DNA of 64,000 bases from Talpa occidentalis. Lineage: Eukaryota; Chordata; Mammalia; Eulipotyphla; Talpidae. The stretch covers positions 63,563,782 to 63,627,781 of the forward strand of contig NW_023601543.1 in assembly GCF_014898055.3 (NCBI RefSeq), read 5' to 3'. Position numbers and translations under genes: made by a program. The notes under the pieces were generated by a model. That model ran no database searches. It saw only the letters and a program-made list of their open reading frames with translations, and was not told the DNA's origin. Shown one piece after another: positions 32,331 to 42,926 of this stretch (its first letter is position 1; each line of letters begins with the position of its first letter).

Positions 32331-33015
32331 ACTCTCAAGTCATGTGGTGCTGGTGGAACTACTCCCCCGCCTGGAGTCACATATGACACACACCCGGCCT
32401 AATAGAGCAGCTTTTCCCCAGCAACAGTGATTGGATCAGGGATGGTCACAGGAACTAAGTAAGGCCAAAATGACAATCAGGCTTATTTGGGAGACTTATT
32501 AGAACTCTCAGGAAAATATACTCTTAACTTTTCATGCCAACCTTGAAGCAGAGTGAATATGAGGAGGTGCTGCCACTAACTTGCCATCACCACGGATCCT
32601 AAAATTGAAGCCAGAGCCAGGAGGGAGGAAGAAACTGAGTCCAGAAGACACGGTTTAATTCCTGAACACAATAAAGCCTCATCCAGCTTGGAAAGCTCAT
32701 GGGCATCCCTGAGCTGATCGTGCTGTCAGAGCACTGTGCCAGGGAGATAGTTTGGGGCTCTACCTGTTCTTCTTCACTATCTACTTCACTATCTACTACT
32801 TCACTATCTACTGGCCGATTAGAACGAAAACAAACCTCAGAGGGAATTTGGCCAACTGTGTGATTAGGAAGCAGGTACAAGGACAGTGATGTTACCTGTT
32901 CCTGTAAGCTTGGCAATGTCCCACTTTGCCCTTGGGCCCTCCAGTGGGCACTCTGCACATAGGCCTTGCTCTCAGGTAGATGTAATGATCTTGGCAGGGT
33001 CAGCCAAACTTCCTG
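32331..33015. other. Unique or unassigned DNA with a 12-mer tandem
   Basis: CTTCACTATCTA occurs three times at 32772, 32784 and 32799, the last after a 3-base spacer. On the minus strand this falls in a 119-codon frame and encodes an acidic Asp-Ser-Glu-Val repeat, with no other sign of coding. Confidence 0.5.
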
Positions 33016-33061
33016 GGGTGGGGTGGGGTGGGGTGGGGCGGGGTGGGGTGGGGTGGGGGTG
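33016..33061 (+). repeat. (GGGGT)n array, G-quadruplex-prone
   Basis: Nine contiguous pentamers, seven GGGGT, one GGGGC and a final GGGGG. More than four runs of four G's separated by one base meet the usual pattern for intramolecular G-quadruplexes on the plus strand. Confidence 0.97.
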
Positions 33062-33336
33062 TGCCGTGTTAGGCATCATGGTCCTCTGAAAATGGGGACA
33101 TGGTAGAGGACCAAATGAAACTCCGGATTAAAATGTGATTCTGAAAGTGACTAGCCTTGTTCCTGCCAGGACATGGCACTCATAATCTGAAACCATATAT
33201 AGTTCAATGCCAATTAAGGAACCCTCCGGTGTAGATTTAGATATGGATATTTGAAGCACTTGAGTAGGCACTTCTGGAGCACGGATTCCTAATCAGGGTC
33301 TTTCAAATCCTAAATAACCACCGTTATGGTAAGTAT

Positions 33337-33339
<3 letters not shown>
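33062..33339. other. No recognisable feature
   Basis: Unique-looking sequence between two simple repeats. Confidence 0.4.

Positions 33340-33391
<52 letters not shown>
33340..33391. repeat. (CA)26 microsatellite
   Basis: Uninterrupted CA dinucleotides, the longest pure simple repeat in the window. Confidence 0.98.
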
Positions 33392-33394
<3 letters not shown>

Positions 33395-33904
33395 TCACCC
33401 TGTACATATAGAGTTGTTTTAGAATAACTTATCACACAGATAACATAATACCATTCTGGTTTTTATAAGAAGCTATTCCTTTCCTTGATTTCAATGGGAG
33501 GGAAAGGAGATGACTAATGGTGAAATCTTTGCACCAATCAGGGGAAGCATCTCATTCTGGGGTCCTTGGAGGGCCATGGAGAGGCTGCAGGGTACCTAGG
33601 AATCCTCTGAATCATAAGAAAAATTATTTGTGTCAATGCATATATGCATTTGGGGTGTAGAGAGGGGTAGACTGGGGCAATTTCTATCAGATTCTAAAAA
33701 GGGTCTGAGACCCCACAATTTTAAGATCCTTTGAACTCAGCACGGTTCAGGAGAAGAGGTGTAAAGAGACATGGACCCAGCAATTTCCCCATGGACCCAG
33801 CTCTACTGGTTCAGGATTTGTGTTCTGCAAAGATTTCAAAAGCATCACGCAAGGTCAGAGAGTGGCTTAAGTATTGAGCATTTCAGAAACAAAGGTGCTT
33901 CAAA

Positions 33905-34300
33905 CTTTCTCTTATTTTCAATTCAAAAAAAATTCTAATTGTAGTAAAAAAATCCATAATATAAAATTTGCTGTACCAACTGTTTTTAAGCGTGTGATTC
34001 AGCAGTGTTAAATACACATGCATTGTTGTACAAGCAATCTCCAGAACTTTTTAATTTTGGCAAATCTGAAACTCTGTATCCCTTAAATATGAACGAACTC
34101 CACTTTTCCTCTCACCCTAACCCCTAACAACCACCCTTTTACTCTCTGTCCCTGTGAATTTGACCGTTCTGGGACCTTCTATAAGAGGAATTACACAGTA
34201 TTTGTCTTTTTGCAACTGACTAATTTAACTTAGCATCATGTCCTCAAGTTTTATCGCTGTTATAGCATAGGACAGCATTTCCTTCCTTTCTAAGACTGTG
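33905..34300 (-). mobile_element. Old L1 3' end
   Basis: Complement of an old L1 3' end: GATTCAGCAGTGTTAAATAC at 33996, CAATCTCCAGAACTTTTTAA at 34036, CTAACAACCACCCTTTTACT at 34124, 'GTGAATTTGACCGTTCTGGG' at 34154, ACTTAGCATCATGTCCTCAA at 34228. Bases 33392-33904 just before it look unique. Confidence 0.85.
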
Positions 34301-34321
34301 TGATTGTCCATCGTGTCCCCC

Positions 34322-34366
34322 CACATGTAAATATATAGATATTATAGATATGTTTGAAAAAATTCT
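34322..34366 (+). repeat. 45-bp repeat, copy 1
   Basis: A 45-base segment starting CACATGTAAATATATAGATA and ending in TTGAAAAAATTCT recurs at 36187-36231 with a single mismatch (T/C at the 15th base). Flanks differ at both sites. Confidence 0.95.
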
Positions 34367-34375
34367 CTCAAACAT

Positions 34376-34398
34376 ACACACACACTGCATGTGTGTGT
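34376..34398. repeat. CA/TG hairpin
   Basis: ACACACACA (34376-34384) pairs with TGTGTGTGT (34390-34398) around loop CTGCA. It is an alternating purine-pyrimidine inverted repeat at the downstream end of the L1-derived region. Confidence 0.85.
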
Positions 34399-34409
34399 GT
34401 GTGGGAGGG

Positions 34410-35415
34410 AGAGAAAAGGGGGGCATGGTACCCACACCTCACCTGCCTAGAAAACCAACAAACTAGCCCTTCTTCTCTTTCAACACCTTTGCACAGATCC
34501 CTTTCCTTCTAGAAGGTTTTATTGCGGACAGGTGTATATACATGGTGTCTTTTTTTCCTGCTTCTGCTCCCCATCTCCAGTGACAAAGGAGAACAAAGAA
34601 GGAAAAGCAAGAGAAAGAGGAAAATGGAAAGAGAGGAAAGAAGAGTCCTTTCCCTCCTCCTCATCATGACCTTGACTTTCTTGGCAGTTGCCGCCATTGC
34701 TGCTTCCAGTCTCTGTTGGCTCATCTCTGAGAGTTCAAGTCCTCGGAGCAAGGCCTGGGACACCTTTCTCTGCATCTTCAGGTGAGATCAAGTAGGTGGC
34801 CAGCAGGCAGCAAATTGCTCGAGAGAGGAACAAAGAAGTATTTTGATGCTTTTAAAATTTGTTTTCTAAGCAGGCTGCTGATCAGGTAAATACTGAAAGT
34901 GTTCATGAGTAGGCAGAGCCGCCAAATTACAGAAAACACTCCCTGTGCGCACCATGGACTTGTTCCCGGCCTCCTCACCAATTCCTCCTACCCTAAAAAT
35001 TAATTTCTTCTCAACAGTCAGCCCAAAGGATGTGCCTGATGATCTCAGGAGTGCGTGCTCTCAAAACAAGTTGTTTTTCATCTGAAAATTGGAGATTTTT
35101 TGCTTGAAAAGAACTATCTATGGCACAAAAGTGGCAGAGGGGGGTGGGCATGTAAATTGAGATGGTGGGGGTTCTTCTTAAAGACAGTAACTTGGGGGAA
35201 GGCCCTGCTGCTGCAATGGGCCCCCTGCCTAGCCCGCAAGAGTGCTCCCAAACTCCCTTCAAATGCACAGAGGCCCCTGGGGAGAATCTCCAAGACAGGC
35301 AGTTGTGTTCAGGCACGCTGGCTCCTCATTGCCCTCAGAGTCTCCCGTGTCAAGTCACTCTGCTGTCACCATGAATTGTGCTCTCCAGAAACAAGCCCGG
35401 GATCAAAACTGTTCC
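34410..35415. other. Unique DNA, no gene called
   Basis: Opposing frames of 87-88 codons at 34509-34785 each contain a hydrophobic stretch and a basic stretch, because the A/G-rich and T/C-rich strands mirror each other. I see no conserved motif or splice sites. 35010-35415 likewise shows overlapping frames only. Confidence 0.4.
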
Positions 35416-35645
35416 CTTAGCTTTTGATCCAACAATTGGACTTCTAGAAAGTTAACCTTCTGATCTATTTGCCCATTTGCAGCAAGATAAATGCACAAGA
35501 TTTCTAATCGCTACATTGTTTGTTAAAACCTAAAACTGGAAGCGCTCTAAATGTCCATTGGAAGAGGACCGACTGGATGAATTATGGTTCACGACTAACT
35601 GTGGAGGAACAAACGGTCCTTCCACACCTGCCGAAAGCAAAGCTC
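35416..35645 (+). mobile_element. Old L1 3' fragment
   Basis: GATCCAACAATTGGACTTCT at 35425, AAAACTGGAAGCGCTCTAAA at 35531, ATGTCCATTGG at 35551, TGGATGAATTATGGTTCACG at 35574: the ORF2-end text of an old L1 in sense orientation. Confidence 0.75.
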
Positions 35646-35704
35646 TTCGAGCCACACCGCTGGCTGAGAGAAGTCCACTGCAGACTGGTATGTTACCGGA
35701 TCAT

Positions 35705-36185
35705 CCCAGTCTTGGTTGGGTTTCCTCCAAAGCAGACGTGGAGACAAGAGTCTGGGTACAAGTCATTATTTGGGAGGTATCCAGGAAGCTCTGTGAGGGA
35801 AGAGGAAGTGAGACAGGGCCGGGAGGAAGCCAATACAGGCCGTGGCAATGAACAGGTTCCCAGTGTGGTCAAACGGACCTTAACCCCAGGGCACCCCCAG
35901 GGCAATCACGTGGGCCAAGCTGGGGATCATGACACCAAAGGGCAAGAAAGCTGAGTATTCATCAGCCACTCCTGCTCCTCATTGACTGAGGCGCATTGTT
36001 CCTTCGGCCCCAGCACCCACTGAGCATGTATCTCCTTGAATAGAGAGCACGCTCATGCAGAGAGATTCGGGGTTGGGGGTGGGCCTTGGGCATAATGCCT
36101 GCAGGTCCCTCTGGGCTGGTGGGGTTGAGCCAGGCCATGTGAGTGGCTATGGCTGCATCTGCTATGGTCCTATTCGAATGTTCCC
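35705..36185. repeat. Old dispersed repeat, probably LTR, copy 4
   Basis: GGGTTTCCTCCAAAGCAGAC at 35718, TCATTATTTGGGAGGTATCC at 35762, TGTGGTCAAACGGACCTTAA at 35864, CACTCCTGCTCCTCATTGAC at 35966, CACCCACTGAGCATG at 36015. It is the best-preserved of this family here. Confidence 0.6.
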
Positions 36186-36186
36186 T

Positions 36187-36231
36187 CACATGTAAATATA
36201 CAGATATTATAGATATGTTTGAAAAAATTCT
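36187..36231 (+). repeat. 45-bp repeat, copy 2
   Basis: Matches 34322-34366 at 44 of 45 bases. It abuts the end of the LTR-like repeat at 35705. The following sequence (TAGAGATGTAGTG) is unrelated to that after copy 1. Confidence 0.95.
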
Positions 36232-36484
36232 AGAGATGTAGTGATTTCTAGAGGCCTGGGGAGATACTGCAGAGCGTTCTTTTCACCTCCAAGCATTCTA
36301 CATTGTTTGCATTTTTAAAAAGTACCCACACATGACTGAAGTAATTGAAAAACTGGATAATCATTTAAAAACTGCCCTCTTCACAGTTGCTAAAGTCTTT
36401 ACTGAATGTTTCTGCCTTCCTAGGGTCCTTGCGTGTGGTCTGTGCTGTTTATGGATCTGCCACAGCACAGTCCTCTTTCCGTGA
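36232..36484. other. No recognisable feature
   Basis: AT-rich unique DNA. Confidence 0.35.
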
Positions 36485-36655
36485 CCTACCCAAGCCCAGC
36501 CTGTGACAGCGGTGGTGGGCTGAACTAGAGTACCAGCTGTACAGATGGGGAAGCTGAGGCTCAGCGAACCTAACTTTAACTTGCTCAAACATACATGGAG
36601 AATGGAGGTCCAGAGGGGGATCCAAAATTTGAATCAAATCTGTCTCCTGAGCTGC
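36485..36655 (-). repeat. MIR SINE
   Basis: ACAGATGGGGAAGCTGAGGC at 36541, ATTTGAATCAAATCTGTCTC at 36629: the MIR CORE region in reverse complement. Confidence 0.75.
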
Positions 36656-36869
36656 CATGGTGGGATTCAACCACTTCTCCTTCCATTTCCCGGGAACTCT
36701 TAATTCTTCAGGCCAACTGCTTCCTTTCCCCACACGCTTCTGAGGATGCTGGTCCCTTGCTGGCCTTTCCCAATGATGTGCCCCAGATGTAGAGCACAGG
36801 AGAGAGATGTGCCCTCCCCAGATGTGGGAGGAGAGAGGGGCCATGCTTGGAGAGGAGTCATTTCACTCT
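36656..36869. other. No recognisable feature
   Basis: Unique-looking sequence between a MIR and a MaLR-like LTR. Confidence 0.35.
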
Positions 36870-37528
36870 GGTAGAGGCTAAATTGTGCCCCCCCCCAAGT
36901 ACTTGTGGAAGCTCTGACCCTCCTCTAGGACCTCAGGATGTGACTTTATTTGGAGATAGGGCCTTTATAGAGGTAATCAAGTTAAAATGAGGGGTTAGGG
37001 TGGGCCCTGATCCAATACTGTCGTGGGTCACTTAACCATCCAGATAGGTTCTGAGAAATGTGTCTTTGTGTGAAATTGTGCGAATGTCCTAGAGTGTCAT
37101 TACACAAACCTACATCAGCAGGCTGGTGGTAAAACCTACAGCTCACCTAGGGTTGTGGTGCTGCCTATTGGGACTTCTGTCGTATATATGATCTGTCATT
37201 AACCAAAATGCCATTAAGCAACACGTGACCATATGACTAGTGTCCTTACCAAAAGGGGGTATTTTGGAGACAGACACAGATGGGGAGCACCTATGTGAAG
37301 ATGAAGGCAGAGGTGGAGGTGAGGCATCTGCAAACCAAAGATTTTGAGCAAACCATTAGAATGCAGGAGAGAGACCCAGAACAGATCCCCCTTCACATTC
37401 CTCAGAAGGAACTAAGCCTGCTGACACCTTGATCTTGGACTTTCAGTCTTCAGAACTCGGAGACCTGTTGTTTATACTACTCAGTTTATGGTACTTTGTT
37501 ATGGCAGCCTGGGGAATCTGACACATAG
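36870..37528 (+). mobile_element. MaLR-like LTR interrupted by a DNA transposon
   Basis: Starts AGAGGCTAAATTGTGCC, then GATGTGACTTTATTTGGAG at 36938, GGGCCTTTATAGAGGTAATC at 36960; after the insertion TGACTAGTGTCCTTACC at 37234, ACACCTTGATCTTGGACTTT at 37424 and TTTGTTATGGCAGCC at 37496. The same layout is at 58165-58575 without the insertion. Confidence 0.8.
37018..37231 (+). mobile_element. Nested DNA transposon, copy 2
   Basis: Begins CTGTCGTGGGTCACTTAACC and ends AAGCAACACGTGACCA. Its ends are partly complementary inverted repeats. It sits inside the LTR between CCAATA and TATGACTAG, and TA occurs at 37016-37017 and 37232-37233, as for Tc1/mariner-type elements. Interior: GAGTGTCATTACACAAACC at 37093, GTCGTATATATGATCTGTC at 37179. 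Confidence 0.75.
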
Positions 37529-38079
37529 TTAATACATCCTCTGTCAAGGTGGCTACTACTTTGTGACTTTTCACTCCAGCAGGCATTACACTTCTCTATG
37601 CCCAGTAATCTAGGAATCTAGAAGAAAAGGGAGGAAATGCAGTTTTTACAGAAGTGGGGGTTCTCATCCCACCTCTGGCCCTTTCTCTAAATGGGTTAAG
37701 ATGTCCTATTGCCGATAAAAGAACATCTAGAAATGAATAGTTCTGGCCTAAGGCTTCCGGTATCATATAATGATTCTTCCTGTCTTTGATGGTGGAATGA
37801 ATGAATGAGCAAATGAATGAGCAAATGAATGAAGTCGTAAATATCTAACGCCCTTGGCCTTACTCTAAAGAGAAACTTCCATGCTTATGACGTTTCAGCC
37901 CACAAACTTTGATAAAAAGTTAAGCATCAGATGAAAATATGCACGAACAGGTGGAGTGAGTGGTGGTCCCTTTGGATTAAAGAACAAATGGATACAAGGA
38001 CAGTTGTAATCCAACTTGTTCACAAATATAGGCATGTCTGTGTTTCCCTAATTCCCCCTTCCTCCCCTCCTTACTGAGA
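37529..38079. other. Unique DNA with a short AATG tandem
   Basis: 37795-37832 holds GAATGAAT units in which AAATGAATGAGC repeats about three times. The rest is unrecognised. Confidence 0.5.
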
Positions 38080-39115
38080 ACTTTTTTGGAGTATAAGATA
38101 CATATGGTCAAGTGCACAAATCATAAGTGTAAAGCTCAATGAAATTTTAGAAAGTAAACTTATGTGTTACACAGCACTAAGAGCAAAATGTAGACCATCA
38201 CAAGCCCCCAGATGGTGCCTTCCTGCCTCCCAGTCTGTAGGTAACTGCTTTTCTGCTTTCTGTCACCATAGATTACTTTAGCCCGGTTTTGGACTTTAAA
38301 TAGATAGAATTATATAGACTGCACTCTTTCGTGTCTGGGTTCTTTTTTTTTTTTTTTTTTTTTTTAAAGATTTATTTATTTATTTATACAAGCACTGGGT
38401 ACAGTCAGACGGGCGGGAGGTGAGAGAATTCACCAGAACCAGAGCGGGGAACAGAACAGGCAGACTGATGAAATACACTGCTGAGGGGAGCAGTGGGCGC
38501 AGCAGGAGAGGTCTGCTGCGCCATGTGGGACCCTCGCCGGTGGCCGGGGATTGAACCGGTGCTGCAGAGGCTGCGGGCAGCTTCGCAGCCCAGTGCTCAA
38601 CCGCTGCACCACCAGGGGAGGCCCGTGTCTGGGTTCTTTCACTGCACATTCTGTGTGTGGAAGTTATCTATGAAACAGTAGTTTGTTATTTTTCATTGCT
38701 GTATGATATTCCACAGTATAAATACACAATATTTATTTACCCATCCTTTTGACTAGCCCAACAGTACTATGATGAACATCATTTTGCCAGTCTTTTGTTG
38801 AACATTTCAGTGGGCACTTACCTAGGAGAAAAATTGCTAGGTCATAGGGTGAGCATCTTTCCAGCTTTAGGGTTACTCTACAGTTTTCCATAATGGCTGT
38901 GCCAAGTGATACTCCCATCATCAGCCTGTGAAGTTTTAGTTGTTCCACATCTTTACTGGCACTTAGTATTACCCATTTTGATTTGTTTTGAGGCATCAGT
39001 TATTGTGATGGGTGTAGTTTTATCTCATAGTGGTTTGAATTTGCATTTCCCAAGTGACCAGTGTCACAGAACTCCTTTGCCAGCATTTCTGACCTCCATA
39101 CTCTCACTAATTGCA
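38080..39115 (-). mobile_element. Old L1 3' end split by a SINE
   Basis: TTTTGGAGTATAAGATACAT at 38084, AGTGTAAAGCTCAATGAAAT at 38126, TGGACTTTAAATAGATAGAA at 38289; after the SINE, TATTTTTCATTGCTGTATGA at 38687, TCCACAGTATAAATACACAA at 38710, TAGGAGAAAAATTGCTAGGTC in outline at 38823, and TGATGGGTGTAGTTTTATCTC in outline at 39007. This is classic L1 3' text in reverse complement. Confidence 0.88.
38346..38624 (-). mobile_element. tRNA-derived SINE copy 9 (subfamily B)
   Basis: Antisense subfamily B copy with a T tract of about 24, 'TACAAGCACTGGGTACAGTC', body, and head end 'GCTCAACCGCTGCACCACC'. GTGTCTGGGTTCTTT flanks it exactly at 38331 and 38625 (15-base duplication), inside the L1. Confidence 0.96.
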
Positions 39116-39120
39116 TGTGT

Positions 39121-39122
<2 letters not shown>

Positions 39123-39156
<34 letters not shown>
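39123..39156. repeat. (TC)17 microsatellite
   Basis: Pure TC repeat. It supplies the Ser-Leu run in the 222-codon plus frame covering 38906-39574, which is therefore not a gene. Confidence 0.97.
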
Positions 39157-39160
<4 letters not shown>

Positions 39161-41116
39161 TGTTTATTGAGTTTACATTTTAGTTCCCAACACTGTAAAT
39201 GTTTAGGGGTACAAGTTCACACCTCTCCAAATGTATATTATCACACTATACTCACCACCAATATCCCAATAATCCTCCCCTTACCTCTCTCTTTAAATCC
39301 CTCCTTTTCTTATTTGAAAGCCGCTGGCCTAAGCACAGGGAGAGAGGCCTCCTTAGACCTTAGCAAAAGCAATTGCATCCCCCCTTGCCTGTGTCTGTGC
39401 TTGCTCTCTTATGGTCTAGATGTGCCACAAATGTCGCTCTCCCAACACAGACGGGTCCCAGCAGGGTCACAGCTCTTGTGTATAAGGAATGCGGTTTCTG
39501 TATTCTGGCCTTGCCTGGTTTGCCTACCTTGCAGAATTATTTTCCATTACATAAGACTCTGCAAAAGGCCTTGAGTTGCCGAGAGGAAAGGCACTGCATA
39601 AAATGCAAACTAACAAAAGCATTGATATCAAAGAATGGGGGAAATCCATCATGCCCTTGTCACTGGAAGAGGCCCATTATCTGATGGCTGCTGGCAGACT
39701 CATCCCCACCTTACCTAAAAGGCAAGATCTGCAGGCTATAAACAGCCTCCTGGCCCCCAGCCTGGCCACACACTCAATAATTTGCCTATCAATTAAGTCC
39801 AAGAAGAGGAGGAGAGGGGGGTGTGAGGGAGAGAGATGGAGGCAGGCAGTTGAGCAGAAACTGCTGGTTTATTGCAAGCCCTCTTCCATTACACTTGTCC
39901 TAGAATCTCCCAGAAGACTTGTTTAGAAGTGTTCAGTTTGTCCATCCATGAAATGGACCTAACCAAACCAAGTAGTACTGATTTTATACTCTGCAGAAAT
40001 TATAAAGATAAATTTCATAAAAAGCATAAAGTGCTTGCAGTTGCAGAAAGAAGCAAGGGGGCAAAAACAAGGTCAGGTTTAACAGTGGATTTAAGATTTT
40101 GGAAGGGTGGTGGGGGGCAAGTGTTGTAAGCCTGGGAAGTGGGTGACTGGCGGGCTCCCCAATGTCCCACCTGCTAAGGGAACTTGACTTTAATTCACAA
40201 GACCATGCTTAAGAAAGGAGAGGTCATGTACAATTCAGAGGCAAATCTTTAGGATTCTAACCCAAGCAATGGCAACCCCCCAGAAACTGTTTTTGGGGAT
40301 GGGGTCATCTGATTTAATGCTAGTCAATAAGCTCTGAGTTAATTCTGTTGGGGAGCTTAGGAAGGTAACCCTGGAAACACTCCTGGTACTCAGAAGGTGG
40401 TTACCAATAGAGCTGGAGTTTCTTCTTACTGGTGGGGGTCCTGCTATGCTGGTTGTTAAGGGTTTTGAGTATCATCCCTGGCTGGAAGGGACAGTTCTTT
40501 GCTAGTAAGGTTGTGAGAAGCCCAGAAGTGCAGCAGCCTTTTTGGGACCAGGCTGAAACCAACACACACACACACACACACAAAGAGAGAGAGAGAAAGG
40601 CAGAGCTGGGAGGATCACAGGGGAAAGGAGCTTCATTATCTTCTTGGGGACCTTCCTGTCTTGGGGGTTTCTGTCATTTGCAGCCAAGAGTATCCTCAGG
40701 AGGCAGCCTAGAGTAATTTTAGAACCAGAATCATTGAAAAGGGCCCCTAACTGAGGGCAATTGGGCAACAAAGCCCAGCTCTCTCAACACAAGCCCCACT
40801 GGTGTCTACACAGAATGGAGAGCGGGCATAGCCTGGTGAAGGGACCCTCTCAGAGGCACCTCAGGGCACAGGGATTAGCTAGGGGCCTGGGGGTGCCCTC
40901 TTTTCTTGTCAAGAAGAGATCACTAGAAAAGCAGTCTCAGCATGGAGTAACCAAGAGCACCCCTACTAGAAGTGAGGGGGCAGGACGTGGGTGCATGGGG
41001 CCATGGGTAGGGGTACTCCTATGTACGGAGACTAAATCACCAAAAAGACCAAGGCTGTTTCTCACAGAGCGCTCTGCATTGCCCTAACGATTACCACCAT
41101 CCCAAAGCTTTAATTC
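39157..41116. other. Unassigned DNA, possibly old retroelement
   Basis: 39160-39310 has L1-like or LINE-like antisense text (GTACAAGTTCACACCTCTCC at 39210). 39310-40750 may be a decayed LTR element, but I recognise no termini. A (CA)n-(GA)n simple repeat lies at 40562-40597. Frames of 85-116 codons have no motif. Confidence 0.35.
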
Positions 41117-41130
41117 CATATAGTATTTTT

Positions 41131-41399
41131 TAAAGATTTATTTTTTTGTGCATAAAAGAGCTGGGGTACAGGCCAGAGATGTGGAGGTGGGGTGAGAGGA
41201 TTCACCAGAGACAGAGTGGGGAGCAGAACAGGCAGATTGACTGAAATACACTGCTGAGGGGAGCAGCGGGCGACACAGGAGAGGTCTGCTGCGCCATGTG
41301 GGTAGCTCCCTGGCTGGCCGGGGATCAAACTCGTGCCGCAGAGGCTGCGGACAGCTTCATAGGTTGCGTCTTAACCCCTTGCACCACGAGGGAGGCCCC
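41131..41399 (-). mobile_element. tRNA-derived SINE copy 10 (subfamily A)
   Basis: Antisense copy; tail side GTGCATAAAAGAGCTGGGG, head end 'CGTCTTAACCCCTTGCACCA'. CATATAGTATTTTT is exactly repeated at 41117 and 41400 (14 bases). Confidence 0.95.
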
Positions 41400-41459
41400 C
41401 ATATAGTATTTTTAATGCTTGTCTCCCCTGGTGTGATGGACTCACTCATTGCTCATAGA

Positions 41460-41600
41460 ATCACAAACCACAGCTGGGAGATGATCCTAGATGAGGACCC
41501 AGAAACTCAGAGGGGTCAAGCTACCTCCTCTAGGTCACATAGGTAGGGAATGGCAGAGAAGGGGCTCTGAACTGAGGTGCAGGGCTAGACACCCAGTGCC
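41460..41600 (-). repeat. MIR SINE fragment
   Basis: GATGAGGACCCAGAAACTCAG at 41490 in outline, TAGGTCACATAGGTAGGGAA at 41531, GAACTGAGGTGCAGG at 41569: MIR CORE in reverse complement. Confidence 0.7.
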
Positions 41601-42639
41601 CTGGCTGCTCTCTGTGTGGCTGGGAACAGAGGTGGGAGTGCTGGGAGGGAATTGAGAGTTACCGCGGGGCTGGTTGACAAGGGAGCCCACAAAAGGTGAG
41701 CAAGCCAGCTCACTGGGTCTGCTCCCAGTGGAGAAAGTACCTCCTTCTGTTTCTTAAGCCCTGGAAGACACAAGGGGGCAGGGGGCTCCAGAGGTTGGCC
41801 TCGTGTCTGAAGGTGCTTCTTTTCCCTTGCGCCTGAATTCTGGGCTGCAAGGAGACACACAGCGTAGGGTAACCACACATCCCACTTGTTCCTGCCTGTG
41901 TATTTTGGCCCAGAGCCAACCTTGAGTTAGAACTCCGCATACGTCATGCATCCTGGAGAGAATCTGTTGGCTCCCAAAGTATCCGTGGACCAATGAGGTG
42001 GTGCTGATGAATTCGTGGGAAGGTGGGGGAGGGGGCATCTTTCAGACCTCGAGTGACAGGTGCATCCTTGGAGACATGTCAGGGGGAGGGCCTGTGCGTA
42101 TCCCGCTGCAAAGCCAATGCACATTCTCTTCATAAACTGTCTTCGCAGACGCTTTGGAGCCCTGCCCACGCCCCTGTAGCACTCTGAGGGTCACCAACAC
42201 TCCGCTCCTGGGCACAATGGCTGACCTGGCATAGTTACTCCACCAGTGACACTAACGTGCTGGGAGCTTAGCTTCCTAAGAGCTCCTCATCCACAAAGGA
42301 AGGACGTTGCTGTATAAAAGGTGCAGTTCCACTGCTCCTCAGTCAACAGTCCTGAAGGCGGACCCCAGGCTCCCCAGGGCTCCAGCACCATTAAGCCCGG
42401 TTGCCCACCTGCTCCTCTGCCTGCCCTTTATGGGTTTCCTTCCCTTCCTTGCTTCACTTCCCCAGCCCCACCCCTGCTTCCTGGCGTCACCTCCCAAATG
42501 AACGGCCGGTGCTCAAATCTTCACTTCAGGGTCTGCGTTCGGGGGAGCACAGACTAAGCCAACTCAAGGTCTTGCCTTACCCCAACAACTGCCAACTGCA
42601 CCTTCCTCCCCGGCCCCTCTCTCTACTGCCAGTTATCTT
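41601..42639. other. Unique DNA, no gene called
   Basis: GC-moderate sequence with overlapping frames (94-97 codons minus, 199 codons plus at 42401-43000). The plus frame runs through a MIR and into a SINE, which argues against coding. Confidence 0.4.
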
Positions 42640-42795
42640 AGCTGCAGTGTTGTCTTGGAACACTCCAGGGCCATCCTGGATGAAATTGGAAGCCCTGGAT
42701 TCTAGGTTCCTATCATTCACAAGCAAACTCTGGGACCTGATTTCTCTGAGCCTTAGCTTTCTCAACTATTCGATAGGGACTGTACCCAGGATGAT
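42640..42795 (+). repeat. MIR SINE fragment
   Basis: AAGCAAACTCTGGGACCTGA at 42721, TTTCTCTGAGCCTTAGCTTTC at 42741 in outline, CTCAACTATTCGATAGGGAC at 42761. Confidence 0.75.
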
Positions 42796-42926
42796 GCTTC
42801 AGAAGGGTATCCAACAAAAAGTATTTTTAACAGAAGGGCATATAAGTAACTCATTTGTAACAAGAAGCCCAGAGAAGATGGTCTTGGGTTCGGTGGCCAA
42901 AGATGTCATCAAAGATCCTGACTCTT

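Noticed and set aside
33340..33391. CRISPR-like or telomeric array
   Set aside because: Pure dinucleotide repeat; the nearby GGGGT array also differs from the TTAGGG telomere unit. No spacers exist.
34509..34785. Opposing 87-88-codon frames with a hydrophobic segment, possible exon
   Set aside because: The hydrophobic and basic stretches mirror each other across strands because of purine/pyrimidine asymmetry. No conserved text known to me.
38906..39574. 222-codon plus-strand frame
   Set aside because: It runs through old L1 sequence and a (TC)17 tract that gives a Ser-Leu run. No family motif.
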